The notes under the pieces: generated by a model
Told to the model about the DNA's origin: nothing
Databases searched by the model: none
What the model saw: the letters and a program-made list of their open reading frames with translations, nothing else
From: Psychrobacillus glaciei
Lineage (GTDB): Bacteria > Bacillota > Bacilli > Bacillales_A > Planococcaceae
DNA: 64,000 nt
Reading direction: 5' to 3'
Assembly (NCBI RefSeq): GCF_008973485.1
Contig: NZ_CP031223.1
Span: forward strand, 4,054,001-4,118,000
Shown: positions 42,870 through 56,835 of the stretch, piece after piece
How positions within the stretch are numbered: position 1 is the stretch's first letter
How the letters are laid out: each line of letters starts with the position of its first letter
Position numbers and translations under genes: made by a program

Positions 42870-43771
42870 ACTAAACTTTCACCAAACAAAGAGCCCATTA
42901 ACGCAACTGCAACGTCTGCTGTCTTATTCTTTTCGTCTAAAATTGGATTTACCTCAACAAATTCTGCAGAAGTGATCAAATTAGAAGCATAAAGCATTTC
43001 CATCGCTAAATGACTTTCACGATAGCTAATTCCACCCGGAACTGGTGTCCCAACTCCTGGTGTATAAAGCGGATCAATGCCATCAAGGTCTAATGACAAA
43101 TGTACTCCATCCACTGAGCGCTCACGGAAATATTCAATCGTTTGGTTCATCACTTCCGTCATACCAAGTTTATCGATTTCATGCATCGAGAATACTTTAA
43201 TGCCTTTTTCTTTAATCAATTCACGCTCACCTGGATCAACTGAACGTGCTCCAATAATAATGACGTTTTCTGGTTTAACCTTTGGAGCATACGAACGAAT
43301 ATTCACTAAATCGGCATGACCTAAACCAAGACTAACCGCTAGTGGCATTCCATGAATGTTTCCAGAAGGAGAAGTTTCGGCTGTATTTAAATCTGCATGT
43401 GCATCGTACCAAATAACACCAAGATTCTCATATTTATCAGCTAATCCCGCAAGAGTACCAATAGCAATACTATGATCTCCACCGAGTACTAAAGGAAATT
43501 GACCTGCTTCTAATACTTCATTTACTTTATTTCCAAGCTTCGTATTGCCATCGATTACATCTTCTAAATTTCGTAAATGCGTATTCGGAGATTGCTCTTT
43601 TCTTGTATGACTGATGGCAATGTCTCCTTCGTCTTTTACAGAATGACCTAGCGCTTCTATACGTTCTACTACCCCTGCATAACGAATAGCACTAGGGCCC
43701 ATATCCACACCGCGTCTATTTTGACCAAGATCCATCGGTACACCTATAAGTGAAATGCTTAATTTATTCAT
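42866..43771 (-). CDS. rocF: Arginase
   Basis: 301 residues. Mn-binding motifs: GGDHSIAIGTL (about 98), WYDAHADLNTAE (about 122-133) and SLDLDGIDPLYTPGVGTPVPGG (from about 227; longer than I quote in one piece elsewhere but it contains the DxDxxDP ligand set). It hydrolyses arginine to ornithine and urea. In B. subtilis it is part of the rocDEF operon, but here it stands next to sigW, the arrangement found in Bacillus relatives (rocF-sigW-rsiW). Confidence 0.96.
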   Translation of the reverse strand: MNKLSISLIGVPMDLGQNRRGVDMGPSAIRYAGVVERIEALGHSVKDEGDIAISHTRKEQSPNTHLRNLEDVIDGNTKLGNKVNEVLEAGQFPLVLGGDHSIAIGTLAGLADKYENLGVIWYDAHADLNTAETSPSGNIHGMPLAVSLGLGHADLVNIRSYAPKVKPENVIIIGARSVDPGERELIKEKGIKVFSMHEIDKLGMTEVMNQTIEYFRERSVDGVHLSLDLDGIDPLYTPGVGTPVPGGISYRESHLAMEMLYASNLITSAEFVEVNPILDEKNKTADVAVALMGSLFGESLV

Positions 43772-43841
43772 TATTTTATACCTCCTCTAGTTAATACATC
43801 TATTGTAATACCTAAAGGTCAGTTGGCTCAACCTAACAAAA

Positions 43842-44423
43842 TTACGCATATTTATTCATAAGTTGAACAAGGTTATTTTCCACTTCTTTCCACTCACTAT
43901 CAATAATTGAATAAACGACTGCATTTCTAACTGTCCCATTTGAACGTATCCGCTCATTTCGCAAAACACCTTCTTTTATTCCACCTATACGCTCGATTGC
44001 TCTTTGTGAATTTACGTTTAATTCGTCTGTTCTAAATTGTACACGTATCATTCCAAGGTTATTAAATGCGTGTTTTAATAGCAAATATTTGCATGTCGTA
44101 TTCACATGTGTTCGTTGGAACTTTTTACCGTAGAAAGTAGATCCAATTTCGCATGCATAATTTAATGAATCGATGCCATAAATCCGTGTTGTCCCTATGA
44201 TTTCTTTTGTATCTGAATCCTCAATTACGTAAGTGAGAGCGGTTTTGGCAACATTCATTTGTTGAATACCTGCTTGTAGCCACTGTTCCAGCTGCTCATA
44301 GTTCTCTATTTTACTTAGCATAAATTCAAAAATTTTAGGGTCATAAAGCTCCCACAAACGTGGAATATCTTGCTCTTCCAATGGACGTAGCTTCAAATCT
44401 CCAAATATTATTGTTTCCGCCAA
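43842..44423 (-). CDS. GNAT-family acetyltransferase, RimJ/RimL type
   Basis: 193 residues from TTG 44423, which lies 7-8 bp after GAGGTG; the GTG at 44438 is itself part of that site. The pattern LRPLEEQDIPRLWELYDPKI at the N-terminus, YACEIGSTFYGKKFQRTHVN in the core and NVNSQRAIERIGGIKEGVLR near the end is typical of the RimJ/RimL subgroup that acetylates N-terminal amino groups or other amines. Single gene; substrate unknown. Confidence 0.85.
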   Translation of the reverse strand: MAETIIFGDLKLRPLEEQDIPRLWELYDPKIFEFMLSKIENYEQLEQWLQAGIQQMNVAKTALTYVIEDSDTKEIIGTTRIYGIDSLNYACEIGSTFYGKKFQRTHVNTTCKYLLLKHAFNNLGMIRVQFRTDELNVNSQRAIERIGGIKEGVLRNERIRSNGTVRNAVVYSIIDSEWKEVENNLVQLMNKYA

Positions 44424-44488
44424 ATCCCAACACCTCACTTTTTTCTATAATCATAATAGAAACATATAGGTGTTGAAAAGCATTATTT

Positions 44489-45574
44489 TCATTTAATTTT
44501 ACCTACATAAAGTGACTGAGGACGGAATATTGCCTGATCATCCACTTGTTCTATCACATGGGCACTCCAACCCACGATTCGAGCTACGCTAAACGTTGGT
44601 GTAAATAAAGCTGCTGGCATATCGATTGAGCGCATTATTGCAGCAGCATAAAACTCCACATTTGTATAAAGTTTTCTACCAGGTTTATACTTATCTAAAA
44701 GTCCAATGATTTCTTTTTCAGCCTTTGTTGCCAAGTCCAGCCAAGGATCCGAGCCTTGTAAACGTAAACAAGCTTCTCTTAATAAAATCGATCTAGGATC
44801 CTCCGTTTTATATATACGATGACCGAATCCCATCACTTTTTCTCCATTTTTAATCTTTTCTTCTATAACTAGTTGAATCCTTGATTCATCTTTTATTTCT
44901 TCTAACAAATTTAATACTTCGGATGGCGCACCTCCATGTAAGGGACCTTTCATCGTGCCAATTGCAGAAGTTACCGCTGCTGGTAAGTCCGATTCTGTAG
45001 ATACGGTAACTCTCGCTGCAAACGTAGAAGCGTTTAACCCATGTTCCATTGTCAGCTTTAAATACGTTTCCAATGCTTCTACTTGGGTAGAAGTCGGTAT
45101 AGTTCCATTCAACATCCACAAATAGTTTTCTGTATGCGAGAAGTTATCGTTTGCCTCAATTATTGGTAGCCCTAGTTGTTTTCTATAGTGCCTTGATATA
45201 ACGACTGGAAGCGCACCAGTTAATACGATAGCCTGCTCCATAATTTGCATCTGCAAAAATTCCGCAGTAGAAAATGTGGATATTGCCGTTCTCATTGCAT
45301 CCATAATAGAGATTGTTTTAGGGAGTGCATCCATAACCTTTTGAACATGTAATGGGAGATATCTGCCTTCTTTTAGTTTTTCATTAAACTGTTGAAGCTC
45401 CACTTCTGTTGGTAACTTGTCATTTAATAAAAAATAAGCTACTTGTTCGAATGAATAATCCAGTACTAATTCCTTTACATTGGTACCATGGTATCTAAGT
45501 ACACCATTTTCTCCGTCCACTAAACTGATTTTTGTATGCACTGCAACAACGCCCTTTAACCCTTTTTGAAACAT
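44489..45574 (-). CDS. citA: Minor citrate synthase (CitA-like)
   Basis: 361 residues. Catalytic His in APLHGGAPSEVL variant GPLHGGAPSEVL (about 215), His in GFGHRIYKTEDPR (about 255), Asp near the end in the SVARIVGWSAHV region. Condenses oxaloacetate with acetyl-CoA. It is divergent from a LysR gene (105 bp between starts), exactly the citA-citR arrangement of B. subtilis, which favours CitA over methylcitrate synthase; the latter remains possible. Confidence 0.88.
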   Translation of the reverse strand: MFQKGLKGVVAVHTKISLVDGENGVLRYHGTNVKELVLDYSFEQVAYFLLNDKLPTEVELQQFNEKLKEGRYLPLHVQKVMDALPKTISIMDAMRTAISTFSTAEFLQMQIMEQAIVLTGALPVVISRHYRKQLGLPIIEANDNFSHTENYLWMLNGTIPTSTQVEALETYLKLTMEHGLNASTFAARVTVSTESDLPAAVTSAIGTMKGPLHGGAPSEVLNLLEEIKDESRIQLVIEEKIKNGEKVMGFGHRIYKTEDPRSILLREACLRLQGSDPWLDLATKAEKEIIGLLDKYKPGRKLYTNVEFYAAAIMRSIDMPAALFTPTFSVARIVGWSAHVIEQVDDQAIFRPQSLYVGKIK

Positions 45575-45679
45575 ATAACTTCCCCTCTCTTTTCTTTAGT
45601 ATAAGAAAGATATATAATTATGAAAATTAAATATTCTAAATGAAATTGATTAATATTTTTAATTAAAAGGAGAAGTCAA

Positions 45680-46561
45680 TTGGAATATCAATGGTTAAAA
45701 ACCTTTATAGTCGCAGCTGAAACAAGTAATTTCAGAAAAGCCTCTGAAAAATTATTAATTTCACAGCCAGGTGTTACTGTCCATATAAAATTATTAGAGG
45801 AGTACCTAGGAGTATGTCTATTTGAACGAACTAATAAGCGGGTGCACTTAACCGAAGCAGGTAAAATGTTTTATACAGAAGCTATACAACTTACTAAAGG
45901 CTTTGAGGTAAGTGTTAATCGTCTACATGCTTTTACTGAGGGGTACACTCGTCAGTGGAATATTGCAATTTCTCCTTTGATGGCCGAAACCATCTTACCT
46001 TATATTTTGCGTTCTTTCATGAACAATCATCCAGATCTAGAAGTATCTATACGAGTGGAAGAGTCGAGCTCCATTGAAGATTTAGTGTGTAGTGGAGAAG
46101 TTAATATTGGCATTTCAGCTTTAGAAGCAACAAGAAAAAGCATTCAATCTATTGAGCTTTATAAAGATCCACTTCTATTTATTGTTCCAACTGATGCATA
46201 TGATGATGAAACAGGCCCTGTTATAGATCCAGAGGACTACTTAAAAGACCATTATTTATTCACTCATCATCACCCAGTCGTTTGGGATGCTCTTCTTTTA
46301 CAGCTCCGCAAGAAAGTAATTAATATGAGACCAATGAAAGTGACGCAAGCCTATATAGTGAAACGTTTCATACAAGAAGGTCTAGGTACTTCCTTTCTTC
46401 CTCAGTCCATCGTGAAAAGGGAACTTATAGAAGGGCGTGTAATGAGTATCCCTTTTGATTTATTTCCTCTTCCCGAAGTAAAGACCTATCTTTTACTAAA
46501 AACATTAGGTGATTTAGAAAAAGAATTTATTAAAAAAATTTCCCAATACTACTTCGGTTAA
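45680..46561 (+). CDS. citR: LysR-family regulator (CitR-like)
   Basis: 293 residues from TTG 45680, after AAAGGAGAAG. N-terminal helix-turn-helix ETSNFRKASEKLLISQPGVT (about 15-34) and a substrate-binding domain. Divergent from citA, which it would repress as CitR does in B. subtilis. The AT-rich 105-bp intergenic region (45575-45679) holds the shared control sites; ATTAATATTTTTAATTAA at about 45648 is a loose palindrome. Confidence 0.87.
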   Translation: MEYQWLKTFIVAAETSNFRKASEKLLISQPGVTVHIKLLEEYLGVCLFERTNKRVHLTEAGKMFYTEAIQLTKGFEVSVNRLHAFTEGYTRQWNIAISPLMAETILPYILRSFMNNHPDLEVSIRVEESSSIEDLVCSGEVNIGISALEATRKSIQSIELYKDPLLFIVPTDAYDDETGPVIDPEDYLKDHYLFTHHHPVVWDALLLQLRKKVINMRPMKVTQAYIVKRFIQEGLGTSFLPQSIVKRELIEGRVMSIPFDLFPLPEVKTYLLLKTLGDLEKEFIKKISQYYFG

Positions 46562-46581
46562 CTATTCTTAGAGGTGAGCAT

Positions 46582-47127
46582 ATGAAGAAACAAATATATC
46601 TGATTAGACATTGCCAAGCGGAAGGACAAGAAGCCGATGCACCCCTTACTGAGAAAGGGTATATCCAAGCTATTCAGCTTGCTGAATTCTTAAGTAACAT
46701 GAAAATCGACCGAATTATTTCCAGTCCTTTTTTACGGGCGCTCGAATCTATTGACCCTTTTGCAAAAAACAACAGTTTAGACGTTCAAATAGATCATCGA
46801 TTAGCAGAACGAGCACTAAGTTCCATATCCATGCCAGATTGGCTTGAGAAATTGAATGCGACGTTTAACGATATGGAGTTAAAATTTGAAGGTGGAGAAT
46901 CGAGTAAGGAAGCTCAAGCACGAATGTTAGAAGTAATAGACGAGGTGATATCAAATGATATAGAAAATACAATAATCGTAACTCACGGAAATATCCTGTC
47001 TTTACTATTGAATTATTACGATCATCATTTTGGCTTTGAAAAATGGAGATCTTTAAGAAACCCTGATGTGTTTTTATTGCAACATACAAATAACACTTGT
47101 TCAATCGAGCGTGTGTGGCAAAAGTAA
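46582..47127 (+). CDS. Histidine phosphatase family protein
   Basis: 181 residues with the phosphoglycerate-mutase-like signature LIRHCQAEGQ (catalytic His about 10; the usual RHG/RHGE is RHC here), ISSPFLRALESIDPF (about 47-61), and the second His in IIVTHGNILSLLL (about 132). It starts 20 bp after citR on the same strand and may be co-transcribed. Substrate unknown. The Cys in place of Gly after the active His is seen in several members. Confidence 0.85.
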   Translation: MKKQIYLIRHCQAEGQEADAPLTEKGYIQAIQLAEFLSNMKIDRIISSPFLRALESIDPFAKNNSLDVQIDHRLAERALSSISMPDWLEKLNATFNDMELKFEGGESSKEAQARMLEVIDEVISNDIENTIIVTHGNILSLLLNYYDHHFGFEKWRSLRNPDVFLLQHTNNTCSIERVWQK

Positions 47128-48155
47128 TTTCCAACAAGAAAAACGCAATCGCCCTTTAAGTGCACCTTGTATTCTCTATTTCTAGAGTGCTTTGGACGAA
47201 ACATTTGCTCCTGCGGTTACTCGTCGCAAAAAGAATTTTGGCTACACTATTACCGCGGGAATTTCTGTGAATTGAGAAGTGACTGTGTCACTTCTCAATC
47301 CACTTTTTTTCGATAATCTTGCGGCGGATGTTTGTCCGTTGCCTTCTTGAAATTTGTAGAGACAAGGAGCGTAAGGTTTGGTGGATGAGAGATTAGATAC
47401 TTTCCTATTCCTTTAAAAGCGGACGAAGATGCAATTTCGTCCGCTCAGCGCTTCGTTATCAATGAATACTACCTATTTTTTCAGGCCCCACCAACTCTAA
47501 TCACCTACCTGCTGATTCATGTATACTGTGTACGATAAAAGTAAAAACATATAGGAAATCCCGCTTAAGGAAGCCACCATTAAAATCACTTCAGGTCTTT
47601 GTGAATACTGGATTTCTAGTATATCAATTTCATATACTTTCTTATTAGGAACTACTCACTTAAGGATTGTAGAGAAAGGTGGCGACTCCAGATGGAGGCC
47701 AACAGGATGTTAGTCACGAAGGCGTTACCACACGATGTGGCGCTCTTAGCCTTCGTTCCTCATCGCTCACCACGCGGAACGCTTCCACCTGAAACGGAAA
47801 TCCGCGGTATTTTTTATTCTTTAAAGTACTATGAACACTGGTTTCGCTGGTTGTTAATCCATATACTTTCTTATCTTTCAAGAAAAGCGCAAGCTCCTAT
47901 GTCTGCCCGAACAGGCAAAATGGGGTTGGTGTAGGTCTGCATCATGCGTGCCCAGGGGGCAGCTCTCCAGCCACCACAAACGCTCTTGTTTGCGACGAGC
48001 TAGTAAGCTTGAGCAAAATTTTCACATTTGACCCCGAAGGACAAGGCGCTGCAGTCTGGACAGTTACTTAGTAGAAATCCATATGCTTTCTTAATTTTCA
48101 AAAAAAGGGTATTCCAGTTGAAATGGAATACCCTTTTAATCATGATATATATTTA
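47128..48155. repeat. Repeat-rich non-coding region before the tRNA cluster
   Basis: No gene is supported; the 80-codon frame at 47692-47934 has no family-like features. It holds a perfect 13-bp stem ATTGAGAAGTGAC/GTCACTTCTCAAT (47271-47299) followed by T-rich sequence, and the hairpin 47418-47445. ATATACTTTCTTAT-like words occur three times (about 47631, 47861 and 48079). A GC-rich block (47680-48050) contains GGTGGCGACTCCAG and GTGGCGCTCTTAGCC motifs. It appears to be a patchwork of dispersed intergenic repeats. Confidence 0.5.
48104..48136 (-). terminator. Terminator of the rRNA-tRNA operon
   Basis: AAAGGGTATTCCA (48104-48116) and TGGAATACCCTTT (48124-48136) form a perfect 13-bp stem 20 bp after the last tRNA. 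Confidence 0.85.
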
Positions 48156-48228
48156 TGGAGCCTAGCGGGATCGAACCGCTGACCTCCTGCGTGCAAGGCA
48201 GGCGCTCTCCCAGCTGAGCTAAGGCCCC
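48156..48228 (-). tRNA. tRNA-Ala (TGC)
   Basis: Begins GGGGCCTTAGCTCAGC; anticodon loop CTTGCAC in the stem CTGC/GCAG context; T arm GGTTCGATCC; ends GGCTCCA with no encoded CCA. Last tRNA of the cluster. Confidence 0.95.
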
Positions 48229-48255
48229 TTAATAAGTTTTTTTATATTACGGTTA

Positions 48256-48330
48256 TGGCTGGGGTACCTGGATTCGAACCAGGGCATGACGGAATCAAAA
48301 TCCGTTGCCTTACCGCTTGGCTATACCCCA
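48256..48330 (-). tRNA. tRNA-Gln (TTG)
   Basis: Begins TGGGGTATAGCCAAGCGG; anticodon loop TTTTGAT; T arm GGTTCGAATCC; CCA encoded. Confidence 0.95.
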
Positions 48331-48336
48331 ATAAAA

Positions 48337-48420
48337 TGGTGGAGGGGGGCGGATTCGAACCGCCGAACCCTAAGGAACGGATTTACAGTCCGTCGTGTTT
48401 AGCCACTTCACTACCCCTCC
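48337..48420 (-). tRNA. tRNA-Tyr (GTA)
   Basis: 84 nt with a long variable arm (class II); begins GGAGGGGTAGTGAAGTGG; anticodon GTA in CTGTAAA; CCA encoded. Confidence 0.95.
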
Positions 48421-48441
48421 AAAGCTAAGTATGAAAATAAA

Positions 48442-48517
48442 TGGTGGAGGATGACGGGCTCGAACCGCCGACCCTCTGCTTGTAAGGCAGATGCTCTCCC
48501 AGCTGAGCTAATCCTCC
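48442..48517 (-). tRNA. tRNA-Val (TAC)
   Basis: Begins GGAGGATTAGCTCAGC; anticodon TAC in CTTACAA; T arm GGTTCGAGCC; CCA encoded. Confidence 0.95.
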
Positions 48518-48642
48518 TGGGTTATAAAATCACGATAAGTGGCGCATTTCTACGTCATATCCGGACAAGAATAATAATAACATATATGCCTTACTTAGAC
48601 AAGTAGTTCTATAAAATTTTAATATTTTCTACTTTATATGTA

Positions 48643-48715
48643 AGCTTCCAACCGGATTTGAACCGGTGACCTCTTCCTTACCATGGAAGCACTCTACCTA
48701 CTGAGCTATGGAAGC
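48643..48715 (-). tRNA. tRNA-Thr (GGT)
   Basis: Begins GCTTCCATAGCTCAGTAGG; anticodon GGT in ATGGTAA; T arm GGTTCAAATCC; CCA not encoded. About 125 bp separate it from the Val gene, unlike the tight spacing of the others. Confidence 0.93.
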
Positions 48716-48727
48716 AAAGACAAAAAA

Positions 48728-48802
48728 TGGCTCCGAAGGTAGGACTCGAACCTACGACCAATCGGTTAACAGCCGATTGCTCTACCACTGAGCTACTTCG
48801 GA
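48728..48802 (-). tRNA. tRNA-Asn (GTT)
   Basis: Begins TCCGAAGTAGCTCAGTGG; anticodon GTT in CTGTTAA; T arm GGTTCGAGTCC; CCA encoded. First tRNA after 5S rRNA. Confidence 0.95.
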
Positions 48803-49358
48803 ACAATATGTTTAACTGAAGTACAAATATAATTATAGCAATCCTTTTATAAATTTCAAGCCTATTTTAAAATCTTCTTAACAAATTTATAGATTATTTT
48901 CTAAGTTTTGATTAATTAAGTACTTTTCATTTACTAGTGATACGTGAAAACCAAATAATCTCCTAATAAATACTACAAATACATCTAATTCGTCCGAAAT
49001 AGAACCCTATTTTCTCTTACGAAAAAGTAGAAAATGAATAAAAATTGATTTAGTAGATGTCCATATAATAGCTGTGAAGGATATGAGCAATTCTCTTGAG
49101 TAAAGGGTATCTTCACAAAAAGTTCGGCAATTAACCTAAAAGAAGTCCTATTTCAAAATTGTTTTCGAATTATTATCCATAAACAGTTAGGAATTGGTAG
49201 AACGAGACTAATTCTAGTAATCTCGTGATCAAATTTCACATTATGGGGTTGACTCTATGTGAGATAGGTCATTTGTTTAATAGTGCAATCAGATCAGATT
49301 CATAATAGAATTTTTGATTTTTACACAAGATCGATTCTCCTAAAATCATTTTACATAT
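48803..49358. other. AT-rich spacer between 5S rRNA and tRNAs
   Basis: No gene and no clear repeat are seen. The 5S terminator lies at its upper edge, so the tRNA cluster probably has its own promoter here. I could not pick one with confidence. Confidence 0.4.
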
Positions 49359-49397
49359 AAAAAAAGTCGTTACCGATTACTCGGTAACGACTTTTTT
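49359..49397. terminator. Terminator after 5S rRNA
   Basis: AAAAAAAGTCGTTACCGA (49359-49376) pairs with TCGGTAACGACTTTTTT (49381-49397) around a 4-nt loop. A textbook intrinsic terminator. Confidence 0.9.
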
Positions 49398-49400
49398 TAG

Positions 49401-49516
<116 letters not shown>

Positions 49517-49704
49517 ACTAGTTCGGCTTTCAATACACTGCGCATTGCGTTGTCAACTTCATTCGATCAATCAGTCACGTACTTAAGTACGCTCCTTCTT
49601 TCTCTCAATCGTTTCCTAGCACTGTTTGCGTCTTGAAACCCTCTAAATTGAGTGCTTGTTCACTCAAAACTGGATAAAAGACATTGAAATGTGCAAATTC
49701 TATT

Positions 49705-52631
<2,927 letters not shown>

Positions 52632-52856
52632 TAATTTGGTCCTCCGTGAAAACACGGACTTCCTATAGTAGTTAAAAATACTACGCAAAATATAATCACA
52701 AAAGTGATTACAAATTGAATTTCTTGAATTTGTTTCTTTCAATGTCTTTTTATCCAGTTTTCAAAGAACAAGTTTTCAAATGCTCATAAAAATGAACATT
52801 CAAAACTGAACTGCAAAACGTTAAGATACAGATAAAAATCTGTATTCCGATATTAT

Positions 52857-54415
<1,559 letters not shown>

Positions 54416-54593
54416 TAGAGAACTTAAAAAGCTCATTTTGTTTTGCTGGCATCATCATTAAATGATGTCCATTTTTTTTTTGCTATCAAACTAACCAAAG
54501 TTAGTCTTTCAAGCTGTATGTCTTAACGTTTTGCATGTTCAGTTTTCAATGTTCATGTTGTTCATTTTGTCGTTTTGTTTCAGCGACCTTTGT

Positions 54594-54623
54594 ATCTTAA
54601 CATCTTTTAAACATGAATGTCAA
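54594..54623 (-). promoter_or_regulatory. rRNA operon promoter
   Basis: On the minus strand TTGACA (54623-54618) is followed 18 bp later by TAAGAT (54599-54594), about 180 bp upstream of 16S. It lies back to back with the plus-strand gene at 54673. The stretch between promoter and 16S is rRNA leader. Confidence 0.65.
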
Positions 54624-54672
54624 CACTAAATCATAAAATTGATTAGAATGACTGGAAAGGTGCGATTTTACA

Positions 54673-55338
54673 ATGAAGTCAAAGCTTTTATTAATTGTAA
54701 CACTGTTCGTTTTTGTGAGTCTTTTTTTTATTATCCCAAATAAGTATTCTTCTATGCTTCCTGTTTTTCAATTGGTTGAAAAGCCTACTGTTGTTTCCAA
54801 AGGTTCACACGGAAAAACGATAACCATCGATTTAACTTTCGGCAAAGAGGACATGGAAGTTTTCTTAAAAGGCTTGGAGGCACCTTATCCACATTTTTTC
54901 ATTAGCAATGATTGGATTGATCGTTCTCCTGCTCTTATTCAAATCATGAGGGAGAAAAGTATCCCGATTAGTCTATTAGGGCAAGAAGGTTCAAAATATA
55001 TAGACGATCCTTCTTTATTCAAAAAGGAGATTGATCAATTCGAACAAAGCGTTGGAGAAGTTCCTCTCTGGTTTCGAACAAAGGATTATGAGTTTCCTAT
55101 AGAATTACAAAAAACCGCTTGGAAATATGAAGTAAATTTGTTGAGTTCAAGTAAATACTGGGTAGAAGGAATTCAAAAAATCAAGCTTGAAAATGGCGAT
55201 ATCCTTAGCATCCCACTACACCAAGAGGAAAGAATGGATATAAAACAACTAAGTCAATTACTTAAATCTGATTCTTTTCTTTCTATTGAACAAAATATTT
55301 TCGGTTTAACGACTAAAAGTAAAACAATACCCGAATAG
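54673..55338 (+). CDS. Degenerate polysaccharide-deacetylase-like protein, at the pdaB position
   Basis: 221 residues with an N-terminal membrane anchor or signal (SKLLLIVTLFVFVSLFFII). The middle follows the PdaB deacetylase fold: GKTITIDLTFGKEDMEVFLK, then FFISNDWIDRSPALIQIM and VPLWFRTKDYEFPIELQK. The catalytic metal-binding motif TFD and the HSxxH motif are missing (LTFGKE in place of TFD). It occupies the place of ybaN (pdaB) next to kbaA and gerD in B. subtilis. A catalytically dead or repurposed paralogue is the best reading. Confidence 0.6.
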   Translation: MKSKLLLIVTLFVFVSLFFIIPNKYSSMLPVFQLVEKPTVVSKGSHGKTITIDLTFGKEDMEVFLKGLEAPYPHFFISNDWIDRSPALIQIMREKSIPISLLGQEGSKYIDDPSLFKKEIDQFEQSVGEVPLWFRTKDYEFPIELQKTAWKYEVNLLSSSKYWVEGIQKIKLENGDILSIPLHQEERMDIKQLSQLLKSDSFLSIEQNIFGLTTKSKTIPE

Positions 55339-55347
55339 AGATGGCAC

Positions 55348-55384
55348 AAAAAAACTGCTCGACATTTAGTCAGAGCAGTTTTTT
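55348..55384. terminator. Convergent terminator between the pdaB-like gene and kbaA
   Basis: AAAACTGCTC (55351-55360) and GAGCAGTTTT (55373-55382) with A/T tracts on both sides; it serves both strands. Confidence 0.8.
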
Positions 55385-55385
55385 G

Positions 55386-56066
55386 TTATTTCGCTTTTAA
55401 AGCGATTGCTTCTTTTCTTGCTTCTCTACGCGCTTCTAATTTTTTTCTATCTACGTCTGACTTTGCATTATATTTTGGCAAAGACAATAATTGGTATGCA
55501 TTAACTGACAGAAGTGGCACCAAAACAATTAGTAACCATGCATCCGCATCACTCGATTGAACCCTTAGAGCTGCCAACCATTCAAGTGTCGTAATTGCAA
55601 TCATAAAGAAAAGAGCGGAGATTAATATTTGTTTCTTTGTTTTATTTGCCTTAATGATGGCTACAATTACTGAGGCACCTATTAAAAGACCCAGTGCTAC
55701 TATTCGTAGCCAGATGTGGCTTGACGTCCCTTCAGTAGCTTTAAATCGAAAGAAAATTAAGTCAAAAATGACAAATGCAATGATGAGTAATTGCACCCAA
55801 TTCCATAAAGTAAGGCTTTTGAAAATATTGACGCCCATTTGATGGATTGTTAAATAAGCAAAAAATCCCATCTGAGCAATTACACTTATGATAAGTCCAA
55901 AGCCCACTAAAACGATAAATGCTGCGATCACTGCTCCCCATTGTCCTGCTTCATAGTATGTAGCAAAGTTTTTATTCCATAATATTATTGACCCTAATAC
56001 ACCTGTGATTAGTCCACCTATCCACATTGCATTTAGAAAAAATATAAACCAATTTCGAATTGTCAC
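55386..56066 (-). CDS. kbaA: KinB-signalling pathway activator KbaA
   Basis: 226 residues from GTG 56066, which follows GGAGG at about 8 bp and gives the normal start MTIRNWFIFFLNAMWIGGL; the ATG at 56114 would add a soluble extension. Six hydrophobic segments and a basic, charged C-terminus (DRKKLEARREARKEAIALK). KbaA helps KinB start sporulation phosphorelay. Its place beside gerD and salA matches B. subtilis. Confidence 0.85.
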   Translation of the reverse strand: MTIRNWFIFFLNAMWIGGLITGVLGSIILWNKNFATYYEAGQWGAVIAAFIVLVGFGLIISVIAQMGFFAYLTIHQMGVNIFKSLTLWNWVQLLIIAFVIFDLIFFRFKATEGTSSHIWLRIVALGLLIGASVIVAIIKANKTKKQILISALFFMIAITTLEWLAALRVQSSDADAWLLIVLVPLLSVNAYQLLSLPKYNAKSDVDRKKLEARREARKEAIALKAK

Positions 56067-56189
56067 TGTAAAAAGTCCTCCATATTCTAATAAGTCCTTT
56101 ATAGATTGTAACAACCATTATCAAAAAAATCTATTTGTTACTTACTTCTATACATATTTACGTAAAAAATGTGAATAATAATTGAAAGG

Positions 56190-56804
56190 ATGGTGACTAA
56201 TTTGAAGTATCTTGCTCTCATTTTATTAACTATTTGCTTACTCGCTGGGTGTAGCAACTCCACTTCCTCGACGCCTTCTTACGATGAGATGAAAAAAATC
56301 GTAATTGATGCATTGCAAACAGAAGATGGGAAAAAGTCTGTGCGAAAGCTTTTAGATGATCCTGAGTTTAAGGCATTATTAGTAATTGATAGTGAACAAG
56401 TAAAAAAATCTGTTGAGCAAACAATGTTATCCAAAGATGCAGAAGAATTTTGGAAAGAAGTTTACCAAGACCCTAAGTTTTCAGAAACAATGGCAAAGAG
56501 TATGGTAAAGCAACAAGAAGAGTTAATGAAAGCACTTATAAAGGATCCTGAATACTTAAAGGATTTAGAAAGCTTTTTCGCTTCTGCCGATATGAAAAAA
56601 GAGCTAGGGAAAATACTACAATCCGCTGATTTACGGAAAGAGATGGAAAAGGTCGTAGAAGAAACGATTCAAAGTCCTTTATTGCAAACAAAGTGGCAAA
56701 AGCTAGTGGAAGAGGCTGGGTCTGGTTCTCAAAAAAGTGGGGGCGGCGGTTCTTCAGGAGGTTCGGATACATCAAAAGAAGGGCAAGAGGATTCCAAAAA
56801 GTAA
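56190..56804 (+). CDS. gerD: Spore germination lipoprotein GerD
   Basis: 204 residues with lipobox LLAGC (Cys about 21) and an amphipathic helical body rich in KKxVEE-type repeats; the tail GSGSQKSGGGGSSGGSDTSK is low-complexity. GerD scaffolds germinant receptors in the spore inner membrane. Starts at ATG 56190 or GTG 56193 lie close to the ribosome-binding site AAAGGATGG; TTG at 56202 is better spaced and may be the true start. Confidence 0.9.
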   Translation: MVTNLKYLALILLTICLLAGCSNSTSSTPSYDEMKKIVIDALQTEDGKKSVRKLLDDPEFKALLVIDSEQVKKSVEQTMLSKDAEEFWKEVYQDPKFSETMAKSMVKQQEELMKALIKDPEYLKDLESFFASADMKKELGKILQSADLRKEMEKVVEETIQSPLLQTKWQKLVEEAGSGSQKSGGGGSSGGSDTSKEGQEDSKK

Positions 56805-56834
56805 GGCCGCTCCTGTTTAGGAAACGGCCTTTTT
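56803..56834. terminator. Convergent terminator between gerD and salA
   Basis: AAGGCCG (56803-56809) pairs with CGGCCTT (56825-56831); T tract follows, A tract precedes. Confidence 0.65.
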
Positions 56835-56835
56835 C

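Noticed and set aside
47692-47934. 80-codon open frame on the plus strand
   Set aside because: It lies in a GC-rich repeat block, has unnatural composition and no family-like pattern; its ATG has no convincing ribosome-binding site.
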